Assembly (NCBI GenBank): GCA_017479885.1
Contig: JAFVBR010000039.1
Span: 62,001 to 126,000, forward strand
Source of the DNA: Paludibacteraceae bacterium
GTDB lineage: Bacteria > Bacteroidota > Bacteroidia > Bacteroidales > Paludibacteraceae
Length of the DNA stretch: 64,000 nucleotides
Direction of reading: 5' to 3'
Shown here: positions 26,505 through 35,936 of the stretch, piece after piece
Position numbering within the stretch: the first letter of the stretch is position 1
Layout of the letters: each line of letters opens with the position of its first letter
Notes under the pieces: model-generated
Database searches by the model: none
What the model saw: the letters and a program-made list of their open reading frames with translations, nothing else
Told to the model about the DNA's origin: nothing
Position numbers and translations under genes: made by a program

Positions 26505-29500
26505 TCAGAATGTGATGTCAAGACCAAAGGAATACAGTCTTGAAGGAATATACCGGTTTATATTGTCAACATTATACATTAGCGGGTCACCGCCTATCTC
26601 AGGATCCATGCCTGAATATTTGGTGATGGTAAAGAGATTCTGCGCGCTGAAATAAATCCTTGCTTTTTCCATGTACGCCTTGCGTGAGTATTTCTGAGGC
26701 AGAGTGTAACCTACGGAGAGGTTCTTCAGCTTCAGATAGTCGCCTCTCTCTACCAGGTAACCTGACATGGTTGAGTAGTTCTTGTTGGCGGCTCCGTCAC
26801 CTATCATACTCCCCAGTTCGTTGATGTAACCAACACGCGGATTGTCGGTAACTGTGGTGTTGTCCTTGCCGAAGCAGGAGGTGGTGAATATGGCTGCGGT
26901 GGTGTTGTCTGACGAGAACATGTGGGTGTAAGGTTTTACAAGATTGATGATGTCGAAACCGAATGCCCCAGAGAATACGGCAGCCACATCAATACCTTTC
27001 CATCCGAATGACAGGTTTAGACCCATCACCATTTTTGGCCAGGGGTTGCCTATGTATTTGCGAGAGGCGGCTGTGACGCGCCCTTTGCCGTTATCGTCAT
27101 ATATGAGGTCACCCACACCTGTGTTCTTCTGCTGATAATATATGCCTATCTCCTGCCCGTCGGCATTCAGAGGCTGACCGTTCTCGGCAAATCCGAAACT
27201 ATGATTCGGATTCTGCTCTTTCCACTTTTCAAGAGCATACTGGTTGTAGCGGTCAACCTCCTCTTGGTTCTGGAAGATACCGAGCAGGCCGTAGCCGTAG
27301 AAAAGCGACATCGGGTTACCGTCTTCGGTACGGGTGATATCTGCCCATGTACTGTCTGTTCCGCGGTTGATAGTGGCGGCTCCGGGAGCATCGCCGATAC
27401 GTTTCACACGGTTCTGGTTGAAAGATGCATTCCATGCAATGCCGTATGTGAAATCACCGCGGCGCTCTTTCCATTCAATTGAAATCTCATGACCCTTGTT
27501 CTCCACCAGACCCGCATTGAGCATTACGGTAACAGTGTTGGCGGGGTCATCTGATGCAAAATAGTAGCTCATACCTGACGATAGCGGCAATGAACCGCGA
27601 TAGAGCATGTCGCGTGTCTGGCGGTTGTAGTAATCATAGGTTACTGTGAGACGGTTGCCGAGAAAACCAAGGTCAACACCTAAGTCCCACTGGTTGACCT
27701 CTTCCCACTTGAGGTTCTCATTGCCGAGTATTGCCACCCATGCACCGGTCTGCTGTGTGCTCGTGTTGTCGAAAGCATGACTCACTCCTGACAGCGAGAA
27801 CGTTGACATGTACATGTACTGGGCTATATTGTCGTTGCCGAGAATACCCCACGAACCGCGTACCTTCAGGTTGTCCCACCACGAACCTACATTGTCCTTC
27901 ATGAAACTCTCTTCTGATATACGCCAACCCGCATTGACGGAGGGGAAGAACCCCCAGCGGTGTTTCTTCACAAAGCGGTCGGAGGCATCGGCGCGGAAGT
28001 TGGCTGTAAGCAGATAACGCCCTGCATAGTCGTAGTTGATACGGGCAAAAACTGAACCGCGTCTTTCCATAGGTATGCCGTCTGACGCGTCTTTGGTAGG
28101 ACCTGCAGAAGCGAGTGCTATCGATTGTGCCACAGGAATGGCAAAGTTGTATGATTTTACCGACAGGTTGTAACCGTCATATTTCCACCATTCCGTACCT
28201 GCCATGGCCTTGAAGTTGTGACTCTCCCATGACTGCTCGTATGTAAGAACCGAGTTGAACATCAGGCGGAGTGCCGTGCCGGCGTATGAATTGAGCTGTC
28301 CTCCCGGAACACCTACCTGCACCGGACCGAAGTCTTTGTATTCGGTAAAGTAGTTCTGGCTCCAGGCTGCTACATTGGCAGCAACCGTCGTGCGCCATGT
28401 GAGTCCGTGAGTGAAATCAACATTGAGGTAAGCCTGTGCATTCAGGTTGTAGTTGTCATCGTGGAACACATGGTAGGCGTCTTCCAGACCTGCGAAGTTG
28501 GGGCCGCTGCCTGCCAGAATAGGTGTCTGGGCATAGTTGCCGTCTGCATCTTTTACTTCTGCTACGGGCACTGTGCGGAAAGGAATGGTGTGATTGTAGA
28601 TACTTGAGTTGGTGGCAGGATTGGTTTTGGTCATACTGCCGTATATGTTTTCTCCTAAGGAGACATATTTTCCTAATTTATGATCGAGATTGGCACGAAG
28701 GGAGAAGCGTTGTGCACGCGTGTCCATGTATGTACCTATCTCATCCATGTAACCGAACGAGAGGAAGAACTTGGTCTTCTGTGCGGCTTGTGAAACAGAG
28801 ATGTTGTATTCTTGTTCCAGACCTGTGGAGAACATCACGTCCATCCAATCGGTGTTTGGCAGTTCGCTGACGCTGCTTGCGCCGAGAACGTCCAAAGTGG
28901 AACCCGTGCCCCATGCATCGCGGGCACGAATCCAGTCTTCTGTGTTGAGAAGGTGAATATTGCTTGTTATTTTGCGCCAGCCTACACGGGCATTCAGGTT
29001 GACCTGTGTCTTTTCCGCTTTGCCGCTTTTGGTGGTAATCAGAATCACGCCGCCTGCAGCACGTGATCCGTAGATGGCGGCAGAGCCTGCGTCTTTCAGA
29101 ATCTCTATTGACTCAACGTCACGCATGTTGAAGTTGAAACCTGCATCCTGTGCCACTCCGTCAACTACGTACAACGGAGGCATGCTGTTTACACTTCCTG
29201 CACCGCGAATCAGTATGTCGGCCGATTCTCCCGGAGCACCCGAACCTTTCGTCACGGTCACACCCGAAGCCAGACCTGACAGACTCTCGGCAAGCGATTT
29301 CGCGGAGAAATCCTGTATCTCTTCTGTGCTTACCGATGATATAGAGCCGGTTACGTCTGACCTGCGCTGGGTGCCGTAACCTATCACTACCACATCCTCC
29401 AACACCTCAGAGTCCTCTTCCAGGCGGATATTATATACTGAAGATTTGCTGTTGATGACAACTGTGTAGGTCTTGTAGCCTACGTACGATACGGCGAGTG

Positions 29501-29705
29501 TCTTGCCTTCGGCAATGTTGAGAGTGAACAGACCGTCAAAATCGGTAACTGTGCCGTTTGTGCTGCCTTGTTCCATTACTGTGGCACCGATTACAGGCTC
29601 ACCTGCAGGATCAGTCACCTTGCCTTGTATATCTTTGCCTAAGACCGATACCGATATACCTAAGCACAACACGATGGGAACAATGCGGGAAAGTATGCTC
29701 TTCAT
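26505..29705 (-). CDS. SusC/RagA-family TonB-dependent transporter
   Basis: The 1066-aa outer-membrane protein imports oligosaccharides with energy from TonB. I use ATG 29705 (MKSILSRIVPIV), since the frame extends further but only this start gives a clear signal peptide. A CarboxypepD-reg-like domain (DIQGKVTDPAGEPVIGATV, ~25-105) precedes the plug with the typical VVIGYGTQRRSDVTGS. The C-terminal beta-barrel ends in SFGLDITF, an outer-membrane-type terminal phenylalanine. It pairs with the SusD gene directly downstream. Confidence 0.95.
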   Translation of the reverse strand: MKSILSRIVPIVLCLGISVSVLGKDIQGKVTDPAGEPVIGATVMEQGSTNGTVTDFDGLFTLNIAEGKTLAVSYVGYKTYTVVINSKSSVYNIRLEEDSEVLEDVVVIGYGTQRRSDVTGSISSVSTEEIQDFSAKSLAESLSGLASGVTVTKGSGAPGESADILIRGAGSVNSMPPLYVVDGVAQDAGFNFNMRDVESIEILKDAGSAAIYGSRAAGGVILITTKSGKAEKTQVNLNARVGWRKITSNIHLLNTEDWIRARDAWGTGSTLDVLGASSVSELPNTDWMDVMFSTGLEQEYNISVSQAAQKTKFFLSFGYMDEIGTYMDTRAQRFSLRANLDHKLGKYVSLGENIYGSMTKTNPATNSSIYNHTIPFRTVPVAEVKDADGNYAQTPILAGSGPNFAGLEDAYHVFHDDNYNLNAQAYLNVDFTHGLTWRTTVAANVAAWSQNYFTEYKDFGPVQVGVPGGQLNSYAGTALRLMFNSVLTYEQSWESHNFKAMAGTEWWKYDGYNLSVKSYNFAIPVAQSIALASAGPTKDASDGIPMERRGSVFARINYDYAGRYLLTANFRADASDRFVKKHRWGFFPSVNAGWRISEESFMKDNVGSWWDNLKVRGSWGILGNDNIAQYMYMSTFSLSGVSHAFDNTSTQQTGAWVAILGNENLKWEEVNQWDLGVDLGFLGNRLTVTYDYYNRQTRDMLYRGSLPLSSGMSYYFASDDPANTVTVMLNAGLVENKGHEISIEWKERRGDFTYGIAWNASFNQNRVKRIGDAPGAATINRGTDSTWADITRTEDGNPMSLFYGYGLLGIFQNQEEVDRYNQYALEKWKEQNPNHSFGFAENGQPLNADGQEIGIYYQQKNTGVGDLIYDDNGKGRVTAASRKYIGNPWPKMVMGLNLSFGWKGIDVAAVFSGAFGFDIINLVKPYTHMFSSDNTTAAIFTTSCFGKDNTTVTDNPRVGYINELGSMIGDGAANKNYSTMSGYLVERGDYLKLKNLSVGYTLPQKYSRKAYMEKARIYFSAQNLFTITKYSGMDPEIGGDPLMYNVDNINRYIPSRLYSFGLDITF

Positions 29706-29720
29706 GACTGGATAATACAA

Positions 29721-29749
29721 TACGCAGGATGCCGTCGGCACCCTGCGTA
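29721..29749 (-). promoter_or_regulatory. Intercistronic hairpin between first PUL gene and susC-like gene
   Basis: The outer arms TACGCAGG (29721-29728) and CCTGCGTA (29742-29749) are perfect; an inner TGCC/GGCA pair closes a 3-nt loop, with one A-C mismatch between. On the minus strand no T-run follows, so it could attenuate, pause or protect the mRNA between the secreted-protein gene and susC. It lies 16 bp upstream of the susC start. Confidence 0.55.
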
Positions 29750-29765
29750 GTTAATAATAAGGTAT

Positions 29766-30572
29766 TTATTTAACAATTATTTTCTCGCTTACGCGCTTGC
29801 CGTTCTCAAGAACGTTGGTCTTTACGTAAACACCGTTCTCGGGAGCAACGTTGAGACGCATGCCGAGAATATTGTAGTACTCTACTGCAACAACCTGAAG
29901 GTTGGCGTTGATATCTTCAACTGCGGTAACTGCATCTACGCAAGGAGCTGCATAACCTGTAATCTGAAAACCAAAGATGTCGCCATTATCATAGTCGTCA
30001 GCGTAGAGGTCTTCGCTGGTTTTGGTGCCTGTATAAGGAGCAAAAGCAAAGAAACAATCTGCGCCGTCGGCTTGAGTAGTTTCACCTTCATTAGCAGAGC
30101 CCCACATCCACCAACCTGCACCAGGGTTGTCGGCAGTGTATTCAAATCCGAAGAGTTGACCATAAACATAGGTTACGCTATCGGTCTTGACAGCCTCTGG
30201 AGCAGCTTCACCTACCATTAATTGCTTGAAATTGCAGGTCGTTCCAAAAATATTTCCGCTGATTTGTTTCAGACGACGGAAGTCACCGTTGGTATCACCA
30301 TAGCCTGTCCAGTTGTTGAAAGCAACACCACGGCTTGCACCTTCTGCAGTAGGAGTCTCTTTAAGCCATTCCTCAAGCCATGTGCCCGTTACGTCAACGG
30401 CAAAAACGAATGTCTCGTCAACTTCCATGTCGTTAGCAGCAGCAAACTGACCATTTGCGCAGTCATACTTAACGATGTAGCGACCATCAGCACCTACAGG
30501 GTTGTTCACTGTGTAAGCGCTTGCACTCAATGCTACCATTGCGGCAGCGATAATAAAAGTAATCTTCTTCAT
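29766..30572 (-). CDS. Secreted protein, first gene of the PUL arm
   Basis: The 268-aa product has a Sec signal peptide (MKKITFIIAAAMVALSASA). The middle contains many Asp, Trp and Gly residues (GWWMWGS, DGADCFF, DYDNGDIFGF). The last ~45 residues (YYNILGMRL, NGVYVKTNVLENGKRV, ending SEKIIVK) resemble a type IX secretion sorting domain. It may be a surface or extracellular glycan-binding protein, but the family is not one I recognise. It is the promoter-proximal gene of the minus-strand arm, separated from susC by a hairpin. Confidence 0.6.
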   Translation of the reverse strand: MKKITFIIAAAMVALSASAYTVNNPVGADGRYIVKYDCANGQFAAANDMEVDETFVFAVDVTGTWLEEWLKETPTAEGASRGVAFNNWTGYGDTNGDFRRLKQISGNIFGTTCNFKQLMVGEAAPEAVKTDSVTYVYGQLFGFEYTADNPGAGWWMWGSANEGETTQADGADCFFAFAPYTGTKTSEDLYADDYDNGDIFGFQITGYAAPCVDAVTAVEDINANLQVVAVEYYNILGMRLNVAPENGVYVKTNVLENGKRVSEKIIVK

Positions 30573-30758
30573 GATAAATGAGTTTTTAGAAGTTAATAAA
30601 TATTGTTAATTGTGTTGATTGATATATGTCGTATTGCGGTCACATTGTTCGATACCTTCCTGCTAACTATTTGCTACCGTATGCAATCTTCATGCTATCT
30701 TCTTTCGCCCTTTCCTAATCTGCTCTCTACTGCATGTTTTTAACTTGTTTTGACATCG

Positions 30759-30766
30759 CAAAATTA
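30759..30766 (-). promoter_or_regulatory. Possible -7 box of the minus-strand PUL arm
   Basis: The minus-strand sequence TAATTTTG (complement of 30759-30766) fits TAnnTTTG. The expected -33 box 20 nt further on is only a poor match, so the promoter is weak or needs an activator, as is usual in PULs. The leader to the first gene would be about 190 nt. Confidence 0.4.
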
Positions 30767-30947
30767 CACTTTGTTTATACTATATAAAATTTATATATGA
30801 CGAATATAAATATTATTTTGCTTGTATTTATGCTAAGCTGTTTATAATTAACAGTATATAAAATATGCCCAATTGTTAAAATCAAGATATAATACCGATT
30901 ATAAAACACTATATTTATGCTTTTCTGGCTCTGTAAAAGTAGGTGTA

Positions 30948-30979
30948 TTTTCAATTGTGAAAAACTTTGTGTACCTTTG
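30948..30979 (+). promoter_or_regulatory. Promoter of the GH87-like gene
   Basis: The -7 TACCTTTG is at 30972-30979, with TTTT at the -33 position (30948-30951), 20 nt upstream. The start codon at 31001 is 22 bp downstream. The 428-bp region from 30573 to 31000 is AT-rich and holds no gene. Confidence 0.65.
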
Positions 30980-31000
30980 TCAAGTCAAAATATATTTGTC

Positions 31001-32962
31001 ATGAAGAAAAGTCTATATTTTTTGTGTTCCCTGTTGCTGAGTGTATCCGCCTATGCACAGGTGTATGAGTTCGCCGAAGACGCTCAGAATCGTGGCTGGT
31101 TCAACCGTCCTTATGCGCGATATGAGGCTGAGGAAGGTTATTGCACTACCAATGGAGTATTCTTGGAAATATCTGACGACCAGCGTACTCTTCAGAGTGA
31201 AGCTTCTCATCAGCAGGCATTGCAACTGATTAACGGAGGTGATTATGTCAAGTGGGTGGTAGTTGATTCTGCTCAGGGCGTTAATGTACGCTTCTCTCTG
31301 CCGGATTCTCCCGATGGAAACGGAACAAAAGGTACTTTCAAAATCATTGTATCACAATCTGGCAAAGAACTGTTCACGCAAGATTTTATCCTTGATTCTT
31401 ATTGGGCGTGGCAGTACACTGTGCGTAACGGCAACTATCCTGACAACACGCCTTCTTCTGACAAAATGGTGCGTATGAAGTTTGATGAGAAACATTTCCT
31501 TCTCTCGCAGACCGTTCCTCAAGGTGCTACTGTCACTATTCAAAAGGCAGACAATAACAGTACCCCTTACACAATTGATTTTATAGAACTTGAACAAGTT
31601 CTTGCTCCGCGTACTCCTGCCGACTACCCTGAATATGCCGATATTCTGCAATATGATCCTGCTGCCGATGGTGCACTCAATACTTTTGTGTGGAATAATC
31701 AAGGTAGAACAATATTTGTTCCTGCTGGTAGAATAGAAGTGCCTTCGCGTATTTATATGAGTACTGCTCAAACTCGTTTGATTGGAGCCGGTGAGTGGTA
31801 CACCGAACTCTACTTTACAGCTTCCTCTGATGATGGTTCTACATATAGCAAACGAGGTATAGAAGGCAGTGCTGACCAACTTGTGGTTGAAGGTCTGAGC
31901 CTGAACACAGTCAATAACAAACGTTATTATCAAAACTCCGATTCAAAGCAGGTTGGTAAAGGTTTCCAAGGCGGCTTCGGCACAGGCTCTGTGATACGTC
32001 ATTGTTGGGTTGAACATTTTGAATGTGGCGGGTGGATTGCTGATTACTCGGGTAATAACTCGAAAAAACTCCTTGTTGAATATTGCCGTTTCCGCAACAA
32101 CTATGCTGACGGAATAAACCTGTGCAAGGCATCTACCAATCATGTTGTTCAGTATTGCAGTTTCCGCAATAACGGTGATGATGATATGGCTTCGTGGTCA
32201 ACAGGAAACCTGTGTTCCGGATGTACATTCCGTTTTTGCACTGCTGAAAACAACTGGCGGGCAAGCAGTCTTGCTTTCTTTGGAGGACAGAACCAGTCGG
32301 CGCACCATATTGCAATCTATGATGCGCTTGAGTGCGGACTCAGGCTTACTACCGACTTCGCAGGCACAGGCTTCAAAACAGAAGGAGAGATATCGTTCTC
32401 AGACATTACTATACATCACTCAGGATGCAAAAGTGGAACATGGGGGCAGTCGGGTGACTTCTGGGGTAACATGCAGGGAGCACTTACTCTCTCTGCTACT
32501 GCCAACTATGATATAATCAATATCTCATTCAGCGACATCGACATATTCTACTCACGCTCTAATGCCATATATTTGAGAGGGCAGAACGGCAAGAAGATTA
32601 ACAACCTCTCTATGCGCAATATCAATGTAGTCTCTGCCGATGGATACGGCATTTATTATAGTGGTGCACAAGGCAGTGCTACCTATTGTAACATGCTTTT
32701 CAGTGACTGCACTAAGGGCGGGCAGTCGGCGCACATGGCAACTTTTGTTATTGAGGAATGTGATGATACTGTAGTTGAAAACCTAACTTATGATACCATG
32801 AGCGATATTCTCGACTCTCTGAATGGGCGTTATGTTAGGATTCTTTCCCCCCTTGGACATGAAGTGTTTGCAGGCGTCTGTAATGACTGCAGAAATCTGC
32901 CGATGAAATCAGGTATATGGATACTCGTAACCTCTGAAAAAATGATGAAGATATGCTTATGA
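31001..32962 (+). CDS. Secreted beta-helix enzyme, GH87-like (possible alpha-1,3-glucanase)
   Basis: The 653-aa product starts at ATG 31001 with a Sec signal peptide (MKKSLYFLCSLLLSVSAYAQ). Residues ~38-198 look like a CBM35/CBM6-type carbohydrate-binding jelly roll, starting RYEAEEGY. Residues ~220-600 form a right-handed beta-helix. Asp370 in NYADGIN and Asp393-395 in NNGDDDMASW match the Asp-rich catalytic pattern I associate with GH87 alpha-1,3-glucanases; a pectate-lyase-like family is the alternative. The C-terminal ~45 residues, ending SEKMMKICL, look like a sorting tail. It is paired with the regulator gene downstream and divergent from SusC/SusD/GH97. Confidence 0.6.
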   Translation: MKKSLYFLCSLLLSVSAYAQVYEFAEDAQNRGWFNRPYARYEAEEGYCTTNGVFLEISDDQRTLQSEASHQQALQLINGGDYVKWVVVDSAQGVNVRFSLPDSPDGNGTKGTFKIIVSQSGKELFTQDFILDSYWAWQYTVRNGNYPDNTPSSDKMVRMKFDEKHFLLSQTVPQGATVTIQKADNNSTPYTIDFIELEQVLAPRTPADYPEYADILQYDPAADGALNTFVWNNQGRTIFVPAGRIEVPSRIYMSTAQTRLIGAGEWYTELYFTASSDDGSTYSKRGIEGSADQLVVEGLSLNTVNNKRYYQNSDSKQVGKGFQGGFGTGSVIRHCWVEHFECGGWIADYSGNNSKKLLVEYCRFRNNYADGINLCKASTNHVVQYCSFRNNGDDDMASWSTGNLCSGCTFRFCTAENNWRASSLAFFGGQNQSAHHIAIYDALECGLRLTTDFAGTGFKTEGEISFSDITIHHSGCKSGTWGQSGDFWGNMQGALTLSATANYDIINISFSDIDIFYSRSNAIYLRGQNGKKINNLSMRNINVVSADGYGIYYSGAQGSATYCNMLFSDCTKGGQSAHMATFVIEECDDTVVENLTYDTMSDILDSLNGRYVRILSPLGHEVFAGVCNDCRNLPMKSGIWILVTSEKMMKICL

Positions 32963-34521
32963 AACTTCTTAATCTGAAATCTCTGTTTATCCTTGTATTT
33001 CTTGTCTCTGCCGGATTAATGCAGGCTCTCAATAAAGATGACCTCGACTCGCTTGATTTCTATCTTGGGCAGCGTGCATATTATGATAATCTGAAGGCAC
33101 AACGTATTGCTGCTATTCAGACTGACAGCCAGCTGACGCAGTACGAACGGCTAAAGGCGTTGTTCGATGAGTATGCATCTTATAATTATGACTCTGCACA
33201 TCTCTATGTTAACCGACTGCTTGATGCTGCAACTGCTGCCGAAGACTCAAATATGCAGCGTGAAGCACTTATTAACAAAGGTTTTGCCTACCTTTCTGCA
33301 GGACTTTTCAAGGAGAGTGCAGATTTGTTTCATTCTATAGATATCTCTAATGCTGACACTGCTGTCAGAATAAAGTATTTTACTACTTATGCCCGGCTCC
33401 TCTATGACCTTGCAGATTATAACCGTAGCGATTTGTATTATGACTATATAAGTCAAGGTAATGAGTATTCTGAGTTGGCACTTGAACTGCTTTCTCCCCG
33501 AGATACGACAAAATATTGGTATGAGATGGCAGTACGTGATATGAAACAGCAGAACTATTCAAGGAGTCTTCAGCGGTTCGAAATACAGCTTTTGGCGCAG
33601 AATATATCTGAGCATGAAAAAGCTATCACTTATTCATCAATGGGATATATCTACTATGCAGCATCAGACATGGAGCAGAGCCTGCACTACAATATTCTTG
33701 CAGCCATATCGGATATAAAAAATTCCACGAAAGAAGCTGTCGCGTTACGTAATGTGGCATTGGCACTTTTCAATCAGGGAGAAACTGAACGTGCTGTGAG
33801 ATATATACGGGTAGCACTCGACGATGCCAAATTCTATAATGCCCGTCATCGTCAACTCGAAATAAGTCAGATCCTACCCATCATCGAATATCAACAGATG
33901 GAGGAATTGGAAGTACAAAACAAACGAATCAGATTGCTCAGTTTGATAACCTATGCTTTGTTGCTGGTTCTCTTTATTGTCATGATTTTGCTATACAACA
34001 GGGTACGTGCTGTTCAACGTGCTCACAATACTATTCAGCGCATCAACAACGAATTGGCAGAGGCTAATACTATCAAAGAAGAATATATCTCCACTTTCCT
34101 CTGCAATCAGACTGAAACTCTCAACCAGTTTGCACAATATCAGCGCTTCGTCAAACGTCGGGCTCAGGAGCGGAGAACAGACGAGCTTCTTGCTGTGCCT
34201 CCACAGTTCAATGCCACTCGTACGAGAAAAGAATTTTACAAGCAGCTTGATGAGATGATTCTTCGCATATTCCCTGATTTCATCGGAAAATTCAATTCCC
34301 TGCTTCGTGAAGATGAGCATATACAACCTGTCAAGGGTGAACTTCTCTCTCCTGAACTGCGAATCTTTGCCCTCATGAGACTCGGAGTTAGTGATAATGA
34401 AAAAATAGCACAGATTCTTGATTACTCTGTCAATACCGTTTATACATATAAAACAAGAGTCAAAAACCGCAGCGACCTTACCAACGAACAGTTTGTCCGG
34501 CAACTGGCGGTGGCAATTTAA
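32959..34521 (+). CDS. Transmembrane TPR/HTH regulator, SusR/DUF6377-like
   Basis: I use ATG 32959, which overlaps the previous stop as ATGA; an ATG at 32953 is also possible. The ~520-aa protein has an N-terminal signal/anchor, TPR-like helical repeats (residues ~55-310), one transmembrane helix (about 325-350, starting RLLSLITYALLL) and a cytoplasmic part ending in an HTH of LuxR-like type (LSPELRIFALMRLGVSD, SVNTVYTYKTRVKNR). This DUF6377-like architecture resembles SusR, the maltose-sensing regulator of the starch system. It most likely senses the glycan in the periplasm and activates the PUL. Translation is coupled to the GH87-like gene. Confidence 0.82.
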   Translation: MKLLNLKSLFILVFLVSAGLMQALNKDDLDSLDFYLGQRAYYDNLKAQRIAAIQTDSQLTQYERLKALFDEYASYNYDSAHLYVNRLLDAATAAEDSNMQREALINKGFAYLSAGLFKESADLFHSIDISNADTAVRIKYFTTYARLLYDLADYNRSDLYYDYISQGNEYSELALELLSPRDTTKYWYEMAVRDMKQQNYSRSLQRFEIQLLAQNISEHEKAITYSSMGYIYYAASDMEQSLHYNILAAISDIKNSTKEAVALRNVALALFNQGETERAVRYIRVALDDAKFYNARHRQLEISQILPIIEYQQMEELEVQNKRIRLLSLITYALLLVLFIVMILLYNRVRAVQRAHNTIQRINNELAEANTIKEEYISTFLCNQTETLNQFAQYQRFVKRRAQERRTDELLAVPPQFNATRTRKEFYKQLDEMILRIFPDFIGKFNSLLREDEHIQPVKGELLSPELRIFALMRLGVSDNEKIAQILDYSVNTVYTYKTRVKNRSDLTNEQFVRQLAVAI

Positions 34522-34531
34522 CGCGGAAACA

Positions 34532-35791
34532 TTATTGTTTGTGAAAATGCTTTATCTGGTAGTAGAGCATTATGGCGGCGGTAAGTGCTGAAATGAGGTC
34601 GGACAGAGGAAGAGATAACCACACTCCGTTCAACTGCATCAGCATCGGAAGAACCAATGCAAGCGGTATCAGATAAAGCACTTGGCGTGTCAGGGAGAGG
34701 AAGATTGCTTTGCCTGCCATGCCGATGCTTGTAAAGAAGTTACCGGTCACCATCTGGAAACCTGTGCAGAAGAATACGGCAAGCACAATCCGCATTGCAG
34801 GTACTGACATTCCTATCAACTCGCTTTCGTGAGTGAACATCTTTACCAGTAAGGTAGGACATAATTCGGCTAACAGAAACACAAGAGTGGTAACTGCAGT
34901 AGCCCAAACTGCTGTTAGTCGGAATACGCTGAGCATTCTCTTGTATTGCCGGGCACCATAGTTGTATCCTGCTATAGGTTGCATTCCCTGGTTGAGACCC
35001 ATTACAATCATTGCAAACACGAATGTGACACGGTTTATTACTCCGTAGGAGGCGATAGCCATATCGCCACCATATCGCTTCAATTGATTGTTAAGAATTA
35101 TTACCACCACACTGTGTGCCAGGTTCATAAGGAAAGGAGACAGACCGATGGCAAACGAATCCAGCACTATCTTTCTGTCAAGACGCCACATCTTGCGGTT
35201 GAAGTGTAGAAGTTCGTTAGGGTCGCAGAATATAGTAAACTGCCACATTACTGCCACCGCCTGTGACAACATAGTGGCAAGTGCAGCTCCGCGTACACCC
35301 ATGTCAAGAACGAAAATAAATATAGGGTCAAGAGCAATGTTGAGTGTCACAGCTACTATTGTAGCAGTCATAGAGGCCTTTGGGTGACCTGAGGAACGAA
35401 GCATGTTGTTCAACCCGAAATATATATGCGTGAGTACGTTTCCTATAAGAATAGGTAACATGTAGTCGTGTGCATATTTCAGAGTATCATTGCTTGCACC
35501 AAAAGCTCTGAGGATAGGGTCAAGCCAGATAAGTCCTACAGCGGTAACTACAGCACTCAACAATATGTTAAGCACTATCACGTTGCCTAATACACGACGT
35601 GCACTCTCATAGTCTCGCTGACCTAATTTGATAGCTACCAATGTGCTTGCACCCACTCCCACCATACTGCCGAAAGCGGCGCATATATCCATAAAAGGCT
35701 TGGCTACAGTCAAACCGGATAAAGCCAAAGCGCCTACACCATGACCAATAAATATTGAGTCAACGATGTTGTACAGAGAACTTGCTGTCAT
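34532..35791 (-). CDS. MATE-family efflux protein, start uncertain
   Basis: The 419 residues from ATG 35791 have the multidrug and toxin extrusion pattern, with repeated helices, SIFIGHGVGALALSGLTVAKP near the start and a second half of similar layout. Substrate and ions are not evident. The ATG at 35791 begins inside the first helix (MTASSLYNIVDS). In the same frame 32 more codons run back to 35887 and encode the usual start region (IGKLLRQYALPAII) but offer no ATG; the upstream stop is at 35891-35893. The true start is possibly ATA at 35887, or the protein is shortened. It is the last gene of a string with mrp, trmB, gldH, ricT and holB. Confidence 0.85.
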   Translation of the reverse strand: MTASSLYNIVDSIFIGHGVGALALSGLTVAKPFMDICAAFGSMVGVGASTLVAIKLGQRDYESARRVLGNVIVLNILLSAVVTAVGLIWLDPILRAFGASNDTLKYAHDYMLPILIGNVLTHIYFGLNNMLRSSGHPKASMTATIVAVTLNIALDPIFIFVLDMGVRGAALATMLSQAVAVMWQFTIFCDPNELLHFNRKMWRLDRKIVLDSFAIGLSPFLMNLAHSVVVIILNNQLKRYGGDMAIASYGVINRVTFVFAMIVMGLNQGMQPIAGYNYGARQYKRMLSVFRLTAVWATAVTTLVFLLAELCPTLLVKMFTHESELIGMSVPAMRIVLAVFFCTGFQMVTGNFFTSIGMAGKAIFLSLTRQVLYLIPLALVLPMLMQLNGVWLSLPLSDLISALTAAIMLYYQIKHFHKQ

Positions 35792-35936
35792 GGCAATTAT
35801 GGCAGGTAGCGCGTATTGACGTAGCAGTTTGCCTATTGGTTCGGTGCCGAGAGCAAGTGTGTTGCTATATTGTGATTTGTTTTCTATAACTTATAGTTCT
35901 TGTAGGTAGCTATATTTGTGGTAAATGTGTTTGAAA

